The position numbers and the translations under genes are program-made. A DNA stretch of 64,000 nt from Chrysomallon squamiferum (Eukaryota; Mollusca; Gastropoda; Neomphalida; Peltospiridae), in the NCBI GenBank assembly GCA_012295275.1, contig CM022679.1, positions 6,053,157 through 6,117,156 on the forward strand. Reading direction: 5' to 3'. Positions 20,233 to 33,091 of the stretch are shown piece by piece; position 1 is the first letter of the stretch; every line of letters starts with the position of its first letter. The notes under the pieces were generated by a model. It was not told where the DNA came from. It ran no database searches and saw nothing but the letters and a program-made list of their open reading frames with translations.

Positions 20233-23123
20233 ATGAATAATAATTAAAAAAAGAGGAATTCAAATGGCTCAATCATTTGGTAAACAAGAGTACTAGTTCT
20301 ACAGACTCATTCTAGCTGCAAAGTAACAAAATAGAATGCAAATATCATGTAAATTCATAGCAGCGTATCTCTTTCCTTCTTTTCAATGTACTAATAAGAT
20401 AGTATTTTAATTACAGAAATGTTAAAAAAAAATAACCCAGACAGTACCAGTAAACTGAAATAAAACAAAAACATACTCATTATCATTCTTTAAAAAAAAT
20501 TTAAAAAATTATTAGCAATGGCTGAGTGCAAAAAAACAATTTAAAAAAAAAAAAAAAGATTTGTCTTGTGTGGAGAAAATATACTTGTATAAAATACTGG
20601 GATTATCAAATCACTGAATCAATCAAAATTATGTTTGATTAGATAAAATTACCAAATTTTGATCTATTTATAGGTTAATATATTTTAAAATATTCAATTT
20701 TGAATTTGTCTTTTTTAGATACTTTTTAAAAAATAAAAAATAAAAATAATAATATATAATTATAATAATGTTTTTATAGATCATTTCTCTTATGTAACAA
20801 TTTATATCAAATGGGAAAATATATTTATTAGAATACTTTTCATAAGATTGTTTACAAATTATTATTTAACTCAGGTACTGGTATTTATATAAATCCAAAA
20901 CAAGCAACAGTTCTGGGTTTCTACAATATTTTTAATGTTGTCTTTTTTTTTTTTTATAATTTGTTTGTAGTTTTTGTAATTGGAAGATATTGTCTCAAAT
21001 GTAATGTTATATTTTTAGGGGCAAATAATTTCTCCCTTGTAGATAAATAACCTGCCATTTTCCTGGAATCTGTGTTCAGCCTAATTTGTCAAGAATTTGT
21101 TAAATATGAATGAATTTAGGTTTCTAAAACCACAATAAACCTCCTAGTCTTTAATTAAGAAAGTCACATTAAAATGACAACTGAATAAAAAGTGCAAGAT
21201 GACCATTTCCTTTTATCCTCAAATAATAATAAATGTTAGCGAATAATGTCCTAATAATTTTAAGTTATAACTATTTACTTATATATTTATTTATCTGTTA
21301 TCATTGTTGAATTTTTTTAAATATCTTTTTCAAATTGTTACCATCATACCAAAATATGTTTACTTTGTCATATAACATACATTTTGAATCTTATAATCAT
21401 GTGCAATTTCAAATTATTTAAAACAAATTATTTTTTTTATTTTTTTTACTTTTATATTACTAGTGCATGAATGGATTATAAATCCTGATACTATTGTTTA
21501 TTGAAAACATACAGAATTTTTTTTTTACTACATTCCAACATTTTTTTTAAAACAAAATTTAAAATTAAACTAAAATGTATTTATTTGTAATTTGTTTCTG
21601 TAATAATAAGTTTAAATATTTCAGTGCCTTCATTTTAAAGCTGAAATAAAAATATATATTTGTACAATGTTGTTGTTTTTACATAACTGTAATGCTGCTA
21701 TATATAAAGATTATTTCAAATTTGTTACTGAATATACTATGTTGGTATGTTTGTATATGTAACATTTATCTGATTTTCACTACTATTGTTAAAAGAGAAG
21801 TTAAAATTATGTAAAACGATTGTATATAATAATTGTATATGAAAACAGTAGTAATATCTGTTACATACAAATTAATGCAAAAACCCATAACATTTCCAAA
21901 ATAATGTTTGAGGTGTGTAAGGGAATTTTAAAATTTCAGTTTTTGTTATTTCTTCAGTTACATTAATTTTATTTATGCAGGATTTTGTGTGTGACCAGGA
22001 TTTTGTGTATATCCACAACACAATTGTCCCTATTTTTAATATTATCAAACTTTAAATAAATAATTTAATAAATAAATAAACAGCAATGAGATAGAATTAA
22101 CATTTTATATTTGATTTAAAACTACATTTTGGAGACATGTTATTTGCCCCATGATAATGACACCCACCCACATTTTTCTGTGTCTGAGAGGGTATCTGCT
22201 GCTTTAATCACAAACACACGCAATGAAATAAATACAATTGATTAGTTACGTATTATTATTATTTGGAGCATCTACAGTTAGATTTATTTTATTTATTTGA
22301 TTTAATTGTATTTATTTACTTGATTTAATATTTATTCTGCTTTATTTTATTTTATTTTTTAAAAATTTTTAATATATGTCTTATTTCTGCAATTTTAATT
22401 TAATAATTATAACAAGTTTATTTATTTATTTATTTATTTTTAATCATTCATTCTTCAGGATTTCATAGCTTGTATTAACCAATAATAAAATAATAATAAT
22501 AACAAAAATAACAACAATAATGTCATTATGTAAATATAAATACAATAAAAATAAACAAATTTTATTAAAATATTTATTTATTATTATGAAAGTTACAGGT
22601 ACTCCTGCCCATTTCGTTGCATCAACTCCTAAAGTAAAATTCAAAAACAATTATTATTATTATTTTAAAGTTTTTCTTGCACATTCTATACACGGTTTTT
22701 TATATCACATTTTATTTATTTTATTTAATACTACAACAGCGAAAAGCAACCTACTTTTCCAAAGATTTTTCTTCTTTTTATTTTATTTTATTTTATTTTT
22801 TTTAAATCTTTTTTTCGTGGAAGCATATATTAACATCGGAAAAAATGAAGTCTGACGGGTGAAAGCGGCTTTATAGAGTTTTATATGATTTCTTTATATG
22901 ACTTTCTTTTTTTTTTTTTTTTATTGAACGAAACTTCAGACTTCTGAATATTAAAAGATAGAAGAAAGACAACTCTAGTTGGATCATGCCTCTCTATACT
23001 GGTTCAGAAGATGATAATCGTGTGAATAGAGGAATTGCTATATGCACCAGTTATTCATGGCACGTATTGGTTTGTTGATGACTTAAGTTTTCTCAGGTAC
23101 TGATAATTATTTGGCTGACAATT
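19791..23123. other. Intergenic region, MAO B 3' side and UPF0489 5' side
   Basis: Very AT-rich, with no protein-like frame. It should hold the MAO B 3' UTR (AATAAA at about 19873) and the UPF0489 promoter and 5' UTR near 22900-23123. Poly-A runs are at about 20201-20230. The AT-driven open frames on both strands look non-coding. Confidence 0.55.
19898..19950. repeat. Dispersed repeat copy 2 (MAO B 3' flank)
   Basis: Same orientation as copy 1 at 16537-16588; shares ATGCTGAGATTTACC and GTGAAGGAATTAGTCAC-type sequence with a few differences. No inverted ends are seen. Confidence 0.7.
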
Positions 23124-23521
23124 ATGAAGTGTCGCATACGCCACGTAATTACAGTTTTAACATTACTGGGACTCTTATGGCTGGTGCATATTAGCGTTGT
23201 ATTTTTTCAACAAGCAGTCGAAATTATTATATACAATGAAGAGGAAACTGATGAAAATAAATCCATTGGTGCAGATTTGGAATTTTTGAAAGTACCACGA
23301 TACAGGAAGACCAAAAGTGATGGACTCCAAAATATTCCAGTCTTTATTGTTGAAGAACATCACGAAGGTTAATTTAGATTTAATATATATGATAATTTAT
23401 ATTAAGTTTGGGCTATACTGTACATAAATCGATACCATTTTTACTAATGATTTTTCCTTTGTAATGAATTTCTTTTCATTATGGAAGGTTTTTAACAATG
23501 GACATAAAAAAAAAAAAAAAA

Positions 23522-23562
<41 letters not shown>

Positions 23563-26500
23563 TAATAATAATAAAAATAAAAATAAAATAATAATAATAA
23601 AACAATTCTCTAACAGTAAATGTATTAAATGTTCTAATTTTCTTATTCTTATTCTTATTCTTATTATTTTTAGTATTGAGATACTGGTTTGGTTCTGCAG
23701 CAGAGGGACTGATTCCAAAAGAGAGAAATACTTTGGTAAGTGTAATGTTGGAATCTGTTGTTATTGTTATTTTTTATTATTATTATTTCATTATTTATTT
23801 AATTATTTTTATTTTGTTATTTTTATTTATTTATTTATTTATTATTTTGTAGCTGTTAATATAATGTGTGATCTGATTAGGAATGATCCCTCAGATTCAC
23901 TAGCTATTTTCTGTCAGCGAATTGTAAAAAGTCCTTACTACTGATGAAAAATATACAAATAAAGTATGGCTGTTATTTTTCTGTTATCTGTGTTGTTTTT
24001 AATCCTATGTGTGGGAACATAAGACTGTTTAAAATATTTGTCATAAACCAGCATTTTTATCTAGCACATACATGTGGAGAGACATGATACTGGGCCAAAA
24101 AAGGAGGACAAAGTTGTTAAAAATAAAAAGCTTAAAATGATTAAAAACTAGTTGAGATATTAGATAAAACTTGTTTTCAACTAATACTAAGCAAAAGTTG
24201 TCATTTTCTTGTTCACTTGACTGTAGTGAGGGTGTGAAATCAGGCAAAAACTGTTGGTTAAATAAGTTAAAAGATGACATTTTAATCCAGTAATACAATG
24301 AATAAATTGATTTAATGAGATGTATATTGATGTAATTGGTGTGTTGTGGTATCTCATTTCAATGTAATTGAGAGATTAAAAAAAAAATTCACATCTCATA
24401 TGGTAGTATGGCAATAAAGTTGTGGACACTGTAACTTACAACATATGCCGAATTTAACTTTTTGAGGGGAAAGCAATAATAACAAATGGCCTTTTCTTTT
24501 CCCATGTCAGAGTTTGTTTCTGAAACAGAAAGAGATGCAAAGAAAAACTAGAAGTATGCTTTTCAAATAACGGTTTAGCAGTATAATATGTTGTAAGTTA
24601 CAAGACACCAAAAAGTCATCATCCATAAAAATGAATAACATAATCCAGAAATATAACAACAATATGTGAAACAGTCTTCAGTTTTATTTCAGTTTCACTT
24701 CTTTAAAAAAATACTGGCTGCGGGCATGATTGTTGGTGGCTTCAGTGCCTGAACATCTTTCAACGAAACCCAGGACACATTGTCAAGTTCAGGAAAGCTG
24801 TAATAATTGCCCCTCTTCTTCAAAAACTGAACTTTTACTTCATATCTGACATTTTGAAAAACCTTAAAAGAGATCTTAAAACTTGCTAATTAGTTAAATA
24901 CTGGGCTGAATTTACAATGCACCAATTCGTAAATGAATGTGTAGTTACACTTGTGCAAGTCAAACACAGTCTGTGTAAATCTGGCCCATAACATTTAGGT
25001 AACTTGCTGTTCCATTGAAAAACAGCAAAGGATTCTTGCCATTTCTGTTAAAACCTACACTCACCCAACTACCCAGTGGGAAGATCTGAAACCAGATACA
25101 TTTCCTTGTTATTTCAACTACAGACAAAAGAATGAAGCATAGGAAAATCAACTAAGGAAACAACTAATTAAAAGGGGAAAAAAAAAAGAATAGCCTTTTG
25201 TAAAGAGTCTGGATATTGCTAAACATAGTGGAATACAAGATAGGCAAAATTTTATTCCGTGCATTGTTAATGTAAATAATATAAAATATTAAAGTTCAAG
25301 TAAGAAATATTTTGATATTTATCATATATATATATATATCAAAATATTTCTTGCTTGAACTTTAATATTTTATATTATTTACATTAACAATGCACGGAAT
25401 AAAATTTTACCTATCTTGTATATATATAACAAGTAGAATGTTTCATTTGTCTGGCACTTCATCAAGAAATCACTCAGCAACAGGGCATATAGAAAGGTCG
25501 TATCGGCATTAGCATCCTACTGGAAAACAAAAAGTTGAGCTATTTGAGGACACAGAAACACAATCAGTTGATATTAACAAAATGTGTCTCAAAAAGTACT
25601 TAATTTAGAACAAGCAGCACAATTGTAATGCTCAGTTTAAATAAAAATAGTAAATGTACATTCAAAAACAGAAGAAAGGTTACATCCCAGAATCAAGCAA
25701 TAACAAAACATAAAAATATTTATTTTTCTTACTAATTGGAATAAAAAATGTTACAAGTAAATTGCACACAGTGTAAAATTATACATACCTTGCTATGTTT
25801 GAGTAAACTGGTGATATTCCATTCACCAGTAATGTCAGCATAAACGTCTGTGCACACTTGACAGAAGCAGCTCCTTTCTCAGTTACTGATGATTATATGG
25901 TTTCACCATCCTAAGACAGTGCTGATGTTTTGTCTGCTGTAGAGGTTTCCATTGATGTCCACACTTTCTATGAAGCAGAAGGATCGCTTGTAGTGGACGT
26001 GACCATCTTCTTTAATCAGGTGATCACAGCAGTACAAGAAGAATTCCTCAGCAGTGCCAATTTCTGCTCTCCTTTCCTTGATGCGCTGATTAAAAACTTT
26101 CTTTAGAGTACCAAACTCCTGGTCACGTGGTCCTTTGCCATGCCGTGTCCCAAAGAAATGTCATTCACAATGAACCCATAAGTCTTTAAAATCAAACCCT
26201 AAGTTGCAGAAGGCAGACTTGTTCTTGTATTGTGTAGGTGCTCCATTAGAGAAATACACAACTTTTTGCACGGAGACACCGAGTTTAAGTAGAACATCCA
26301 TTGTCGACAAGTTGAATGCATGGACAGCATCATGACAATGTTTCAGGTCAAGTTACAAAAATTAATGATTTGTCATCAGGTTACAGTCATCTTCAGGACA
26401 CCTGTATGAGGGAACATTGGCATGGAGTGTCACCAAATCATGTCCCCAATGTGCTCCCTGAGCTTCATCCTTGTATCAACATGAAGAACTCTGCAAAATC

Positions 26501-29500
26501 CTGGCAGATGACAACCCAGCCTGCTGATACATCACTGGAGACCACATCATACTGTTTGCCTTGCCATCTGGCACTGAAGAGGTGTTTTGATATGCTGGCT
26601 GCCTCTTCCATCAGTTCTTTGACAAAATCAGGAGCCAGTAGGGTTTTTCTCTATCTAGTCAGCTTCTTCTTGGTGAGACCTTTATGGATATATGTAGTGT
26701 TTTCCCACTCAAAGAAAACCACTTGTTGTTCAGTGTGGGTCTCATGTAGAGGACATAGCTTAATTTCAATGGCAGATGTCCCACAGGCTGTGCATTTCCT
26801 TTCAAGCCATGACATCTTGTACTCACCATCATCACTTCTTGGATGCAGAGTTGATTGGGACAGGTTGTATCTATCTTTGTATGTTTAATTGTGTAAATGC
26901 TGAGATGCTGCAAAGTGACCAGTCCCCTCAAGTTTGAGATCAACATTTGCGCAATACTTGGAGAGGCAGTTCTCTTTTCTTGTGTGTGTTGAAAGCATGA
27001 CATCTTCAGGTCTCAGCTGCCCAAATTTTGTCTTTGAAATGACTGTAAGTGTATTTTCTGATCTAAACATTTCATACACTGCTGTCATTGACATATCCAT
27101 CACCCACCTTGCCACAGGATACTCATCCTTGAATCCTTTCTTTGCACTTTGCACTATAAAACTATAAAACTGCTAACATTTCACTTAAAGTTTGTACTTG
27201 CAAACAGAGAAGTAGATATAGACTGTGGATGTACACTCATTTCTATCACTGATGTTTTGTTTGTTGACAATGAGAATAAAATAATTTATTACATGTTATT
27301 CATTTTACAATTATGACAAACAGCTACAATGATTTGGTTCCAGAAATTGAAAAAGAATTTTGTCATGTATCTCAGTATTGTTTCATTTATGCCTTGTGTT
27401 TCAAGGGTTAGATGAAATATATTAAAATACATTGTTTTTAAATATTAATTTTGAATTTTATTAATTTATTTACAGTTGCATATTGATGGCCATGCTGATA
27501 CTGCAATTCCACACATGCAAAACATCATTCCTTTGTACCGTCAACCAACATCAAGAAAAGAAATTTATAACATGATGCAGAGAAATGATGTTTTTATTGT
27601 TGTAAGTTTTCAAATGAAGAGGATATTTTTAGAACTGATATATATATATAAATGCATTACTACTGAAAGATTGTGAAAAAACCTGATATTAAACTAACAA
27701 AACCTGACAAAAAGTTATTTTTAAAGACAAATATTTTCCATCATGCTAGTCAAGATAGTGACACCATTAAATTATATTAATAATTATTTCAGTTACCAAG
27801 CTGAAAACTATTGTTCACAAGGAATAATGAATAAGAGTAACACATTTTTTTTTTTGCCTAATTTTTGTATGGAAAAAGATTTATTTTCTCAAAAGTAATT
27901 AATGATAAATAATGTAATATACTTTATCACTTAAAATGTATGTATTGCCTATTAAGATGTATTTGTCTTCAAATGGAATTAGAAATAAAATAAAGGGTTT
28001 TCTAAAACAAAAAAAATATTAAACAGAATCCAAAATTAAATATTCTAACTTTTTCTTTGAATCTACTCAAAATAAGAATATCTGCTCTTAGATCCTTGCA
28101 GACTTAAAATGTTTATGCCTAAGGAATACTGTTGCAAGGAAAAGAAAATATTAAAGCTAACTTATAAGTTTGTTTGTTTTAGACAGCAGCTTTAGGAAAA
28201 TTGATTAATCGATACATTTGGATATGGCCTCCTTGGGATAAGTCAAACCATGAAAGAGATCATGATGTGTATGAAATCAAGGCTGGACTTGTCAAAGGAA
28301 ACAATTCTACCACACTCTGCTGCTGTGGCAGATCTCGTTTTAACAGCAGTGACCATTTCTGTATTCAGAGCAACAAGACAGATGCAGATTCCTATTTTAA
28401 TATAAACAGGTAGAGAATTATTATTATTTTTTTTTTTTAAACATTTTGTGTTTCATAATCAGCAGATGCTGCACTTTTTTCATGTTACTTTTAAAAATAT
28501 TTAACTTTTTGTTTTTTAGCAGCCAACGTATTAGGGTAATAGAGGCAAAAAATCAATACCAAAATACCAGAATTAATGAGTTAACAACTTTTGTTACTTC
28601 ATGATTCCTTTTGGTAAAGTACTCAGAATTTGTAGTTGTAATATATAGTACACGTATATTTGAAAAGTAAAAAAAAAAATCGGAATATGATAGTTGTTTT
28701 TCATTATAAGCATTATTAACAAAATCTTTTATTAGCTATTATATTATTAAAAATAATCAAATAACAAAGGTAAAATATTAATATTTTTTTAATAATAGGA
28801 ATGACTGTAACTTGATATCATCAGGAATTGTGGAAATCATCTCAGAAAGTAAGGCTATGGATTTGCTTATGAAGGGTGACTGGATAACACAACAGGAAGA
28901 TGTGATTTTGGACATAGATGAAGATTATTATGGTTGTGAAACTATTTTAAAGACCCTTGACAATGTTGACATTCCAGCAAAACAAATCAAAAAGATCTCT
29001 GAACAGATCCAGTTTGTTTTCTGTCCTATGTCAGTGACTCAGGAAACTCAAGCAGACACCATTTTTCACACACTGCTTCAGATACTAATTGAAATGAAAT
29101 CTGAGTGCACAAAGAAAGGTTTACAAAATAGTTGTGATGATCAGCAGATACACAATGCTGTGGTTGGCATGATGCCTGACATCTTGGACACAATATATCA
29201 AGATAATGTGGAGGATATGCTTTGCAATGGAAAAGAGATCAAAATGAATGCCTTAATGCTTCAGAATTTACTTGACTCTTTGGCAGGATTAACAATACCT
29301 CAGTTTAAACAACTAGATGAAGTTGGAATTTGTTTAGAGACTGCAGTATCTTCTTTTATTGATTTTTCTGATGGTATACATATCTGCCATGGATCAAATT
29401 CCCCTAATGACACAGTTGTTCTTCATCATTCTCCAACACCTAAAGAGATTCAGGAGAGAACTAGAAATCTTCACACACTTCTTCATTCCAAGTCTTTTAC

Positions 29501-29687
29501 ACCAAGTATAATAACAATTTGCAGATCAGTTAGAGATGATTACACTCCACGCAGTTACTTCCACAAAATTGAAGGGGACATTCTTAAAGTTCTTCATGAA
29601 TCATTTCCAGATGTTCACTGGGCAACAGTTTTTTATGACAAACATTTATTAGGAGGTAAAAAGGGTTGGCCAAGTCGGCATCACTAA
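23124..29687 (+). CDS. Membrane-anchored UPF0489-family protein (5 exons, 515 aa)
   Basis: Member of the UPF0489 family, which includes human C5orf22; biochemical function is not established. Exons: 23124-23367, 23674-23735, 27476-27601, 28183-28409, 28799-29687; phases agree throughout. Residues about 8-30 form one hydrophobic segment (VLTLLGLLWLVHISVVFF) after a basic start, so it looks like a type II signal anchor. The family core follows: FIVEEHHEVLRYWF across exons 1-2, LHIDGHADTAIP (H104-D110, pattern HxDxHxD) at the start of exon 3, and LDIDEDYYGC (D258, D260, D262). These acidic/His motifs resemble a metal site of the arginase/deacetylase kind; that is inference. Sequons at N184/N185, N198 and N208, next to a Cys-rich patch (LCCCGRSRF), fit a lumenal or extracellular domain. 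Human C5orf22, as I recall it, has no such anchor, so this may be a distinct branch. An in-frame stretch continues upstream of the ATG without another ATG, and TTTTCTCAG at 23088-23096 may be a 5' UTR acceptor. Confidence 0.88.
23506..23603. repeat. Poly-A and (AAT)n microsatellite in UPF0489 intron 1
   Basis: An A run followed by AAT/ATA units fills most of the 306-bp intron between exons 1 and 2. The Asn- and Leu-rich open frames here are artefacts. Confidence 0.95.
24430..24602. mobile_element. Small element with perfect 17-bp inverted ends
   Basis: TGTAACTTACAACATAT (24430-24446) and its exact reverse complement (24586-24602) enclose 139 bp without a coding frame. The similarity may extend outward (TGGACAC versus GTGTC). 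Size and layout fit a MITE remnant. It lies in intron 2 of the UPF0489 gene. Confidence 0.6.
25234..25420. repeat. Near-perfect 85-bp palindrome with a 17-bp AT loop
   Basis: The left arm (25234-25318) and right arm (25336-25420) are reverse complements with 83 of 85 positions matching. The two differences (C/T near 25244 and T/C near 25302) would still give G-U pairs on one RNA strand. The loop is a TA run. On a transcript it would fold into a long, almost unbroken hairpin. It lies in UPF0489 intron 2, about 480 bp left of the transposase-like relic. Confidence 0.92.
25904..27154 (-). pseudogene. Decayed transposase-like gene inside intron 2 of the UPF0489 gene
   Basis: The minus strand carries broken pieces of an uncharacterised protein family that I recognise as repetitive in cnidarian, mollusc and insect genomes. 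In order: FGQLRPEDVMLSTHTRKENC (near 27000), SWLERKCTACGTSAIEIK with a CxxC pair (near 26790), VVYFSNGAPTQYKNK (near 26240) and HFFGTRHGKGPRD (near 26150). Related copies usually read YFSDGA and EWHFFATSHGKGPCDG as I recall them. Here the D of the first motif is N, and the W codon before HFFGT is TGA (26161-26163). The pieces also lie in different frames, so frameshifts are present, and no ATG opens the N-terminal piece. The SDGA/QYKN layout suggests a DDE or RNase H-like recombinase, but that role is inference. It lies antisense to its host gene. Confidence 0.7.
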
Positions 29688-31954
29688 TTTTAGTCATTTA
29701 AACAACATACTTTGCTATGTAAAAGTGATCTTTTTTTGTAAAGTACTGGATTTGTGATTTGCTAAACATAAACACAACTAAATAATATTGCTTTCATTTT
29801 AATATCTTTCATGTTCTTTATACTTACTATATGCATAATCAAAAGTAATAATGGTAAAATAGTCTAGATAAAATTATAATGGATCAAAGTTATTTTTATA
29901 TACATTCTTCATAAACATTGTTATATTAGATTTATTTTGTTTATAATATTAATAAAGCAGTAGCTATCCCACCCCACCGATGTGATTTAATGTTTTAATC
30001 ATGTTACATATCATAAACAAAGGATTATACATTTGTTACAAATGTAGAAAAAATTGCAGATGGGGCAGATCCAGAATTGTTATTTATTAGAACAAATAGA
30101 AAATTGTATACAGACTTTTAAACAAAAAAATCATATCATGAACATTGGGTCCATATCCACTGACCAATTTGCAGATCCATTGCCTTCTTATGAAAAATAA
30201 GTTAATAGACCAAGAACTTTAATATATCAGAGGTGTGTGACAATTTGATTTCTGTACAGAAATCTAAAAAGGAAGAATGCTGTCATTCATTAAATCCAAT
30301 ATACTGGCCAGTATGGAGTATCTTCATTAAACCTATAGATGTATAACACAACAAGTTTTGTTAACAAATTATCTTTACTGAAATCCACAATGTGCAGTTA
30401 ATAGTTTTGTTCATTTTATTCTTGATTCTTTTTGTTTGTTCAAAATTTTGGTTTTATTTTAATTCCCAGAAAATCATTCATTTCAATTAGGGTAGCACTA
30501 AATCTGCATGTAAATAGTCAATTATTTAATTTCTTTTTTTCTATCTCACAGTTGTGATTTACAAAATTTGCATCATTGTATTATGAGTTGTTCATTTAGT
30601 TCATTTATGATTTATCACAGAATCTGTATTTTATTTCAAATGTATTTCTCAGAAGGAATTTATTGTTATGCATTTAGTTTCTTGATTGTTTTTTGTTATT
30701 TATAAAATTGGGTGTAAATTATGAAAACAAAAACATAATAAAGTTGTTCGTTATGAAGGTTTTTTTTAATTCTTTTTCTTATACAGAATAAAATAATGTC
30801 TATGACATTTAATATTTTCTCAGTTCATTTCAGTTTTATTATATAATTTTATTTTATTTTTTTAAATGAAATAAAATATCATATATTATTCATTCATCTA
30901 CTTTCATTTGCAGGCAGCTGAAATGTCTGAATTATAGGTTGTTGCCAGATATTTAAAAAAGCAGTTTCCAACTGATAATATAAAAAAATAGAATTAGTTT
31001 GGCCATGATATGAATTTTTGTATATGTCTAGGTAATTTGCATTCTAATTAAAAAGCATACCTTTCTTTTATATTTAGAATCACATGATAATAATAATAAA
31101 ATAAAAAGAAAGTTTTCTGGATTTATGTTAATTGTTAAACCAAAGATGACGATCATCGTAATAATTACAAAAGTATAATTAATTAAAACTCAGATTGTTA
31201 ATGAATGTTAATTGTACTAAATAATAAATACCCCCTTATTTATATTTTTAATACAATGTATTTCAGTATAAAAAAAACAAAACAATATTGAGTTCTTCTT
31301 GCAAGTTGAAGCATCACTTACTGCATTAAAAATTTCATACTCGTAGCTGAGTACATGAAACAGCTGAGATGATAAAAATAATATATATTCAGATCTTGTG
31401 TATAAATTTACTTTCTTTTTAGCATTATTGATTAGATATGTTATTCTTTATGCATAAAATATATGCACATACAAATGTGTTTTGGTTGTTAAAGCATAAT
31501 TATGTGAATAACGACAGTCAAAACAAAATTCTTGTATAAATTAAAGTTCAGTTGCAAATGTACTTATCCTCTTGTATTAAAAATATGCATAAATAATTTA
31601 TTTTATTGACAACGTTAAAAAGTTTACTTAGCATATTAAAGTCTGTTTCTGTGTAATTAACTAGGCACCAACATTTGCTTATAATAAAATGCAACAGGCT
31701 GTCATTTTTCCTTCATTTTAATTCTGTACAACTTTATATGATAATTTATTATATATCAATGTTTCCTAATAAATAAATTCATTTTTATTTTCTTACAATT
31801 CATACATGGAAACTGATATTTCTTATTTATTATCAGTAATAAACCACTTAAAATTGCTAAATTTCAGTCTAATAGATTCTTTATTTTTCCATGTATTCAC
31901 TCTTTATTTTCATACTGTATAAAAGACTTATGTCACATTCAAATAAACAGTAAA

Positions 31955-31988
<34 letters not shown>

Positions 31989-33091
31989 CATATAAATTAT
32001 ATTGTTGGTTATTACAACAATAGGTGGTTCTGAAATTATACTCATGAAAAACCTATAACAATAATTAAAATTTGGAAGGTGTAAATATTTGCAACAAAAA
32101 AATATAATTTCATTAACCAATAAGAATATAACATTTGTACTATCTGTATTATAATAAATAACTGATGCTCATGATCTTAGAAAATTTAGTCCCTGAATTT
32201 CATTAAAGTGGAAAGTTCTGAAATGATAGAGATTTATAATAAAGAATAAAAACTCATTAAAATGGAACACAATCTAAATTTTAAAGTTAAATGGCAACAG
32301 AAAATGTAAAGTTTATATTAAATTTATAATAACAAGAATTATATTTCTTCCAAGTTCATTTCTTCAAATTCAGAATAAAAAAAATAGTAACAAGTACTAG
32401 AACTAATACATAAATACTGAAACATAAAAAGTGTTACATTTGGAACAGGAAAATATTTTTTACAAAACTTTGGTCCAAGTATCAACTTTTACATCCCCCC
32501 CCCACCAAAAAATAAAAATATAAAGAAAGGCATTTCAGAAAATTAAAGGCCTCACTTTAAAAAAAAATATAGAGTAAATGACACCATTTTGTAAATGAAT
32601 CTTAAAACCTTTAACTTGCACAACCTAATTATAAACAATATATGATCATTTTCTGTTATGTTTTGGTTTTAACTGTTTATCTGGAAATAACCTAACGCAC
32701 TACTGATCTAAGATCAATAACTTTTGATTGCAATTTCCTATTCCAGTCAGTGTCCCATGTCCATAAAAAAGCCTTGAAAACTCCCAGCATAATTATATTA
32801 CTTAACAGCCCTCAGTAAATATGTCTTAGTGGTTTTTGTTAAAAAAAAAGTTTATAAATGTTTTACTTGATATAAATATATAAATCATCTTTTAAAAAAA
32901 CAGCATCCCCACACACACACGCACACACTAATTATAATGAAAGGCACATTATGTTTCAACATTATGGTACAATTTTAAAACTATATCAATATTAATTTCA
33001 TTAATATTTTCTAACTCATGTAAAAAGTTCATCCATCTGAAAAGGCATTCAAGAGCTAAAATGTTAACCTTTTTAACAATCATGTCCACTG
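29688..33091. other. Tail-to-tail intergenic region between the UPF0489 and MPPE1-like genes
   Basis: Holds the 3' UTRs of two converging genes. No protein-like frame was found. A poly-A/TA tract lies at about 31951-31988, and a short C run at about 32496-32505 is unusual for this DNA. The minus frame at 31881-32120 is AT-driven. Confidence 0.55.
29951..29956 (+). other. Candidate poly-A signal of the UPF0489 gene
   Basis: AATAAA about 264 bp after the stop codon, followed by a less AT-rich stretch (CAGTAGCTATCCC). Another AATAAA at 30737-30742 is an alternative. Confidence 0.4.

Noticed and set aside
22444-22855. Overlapping frames on both strands before the UPF0489 gene
   Set aside because: Composition is Asn/Lys/Ile/Phe driven by AT runs; no start context, splice sites or known similarity.
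23857-23963. Possible alternative last exon of the UPF0489 gene (TTTTGTAG acceptor, then AATAAA at about 23958)
   Set aside because: Joined to exon 2 it adds three codons and stops. A truncated isoform is possible but cannot be supported from sequence alone.
26316-26888. 190-codon plus-strand frame
   Set aside because: It is antisense to the transposase-like relic, whose minus-strand motifs explain the coding-like composition.
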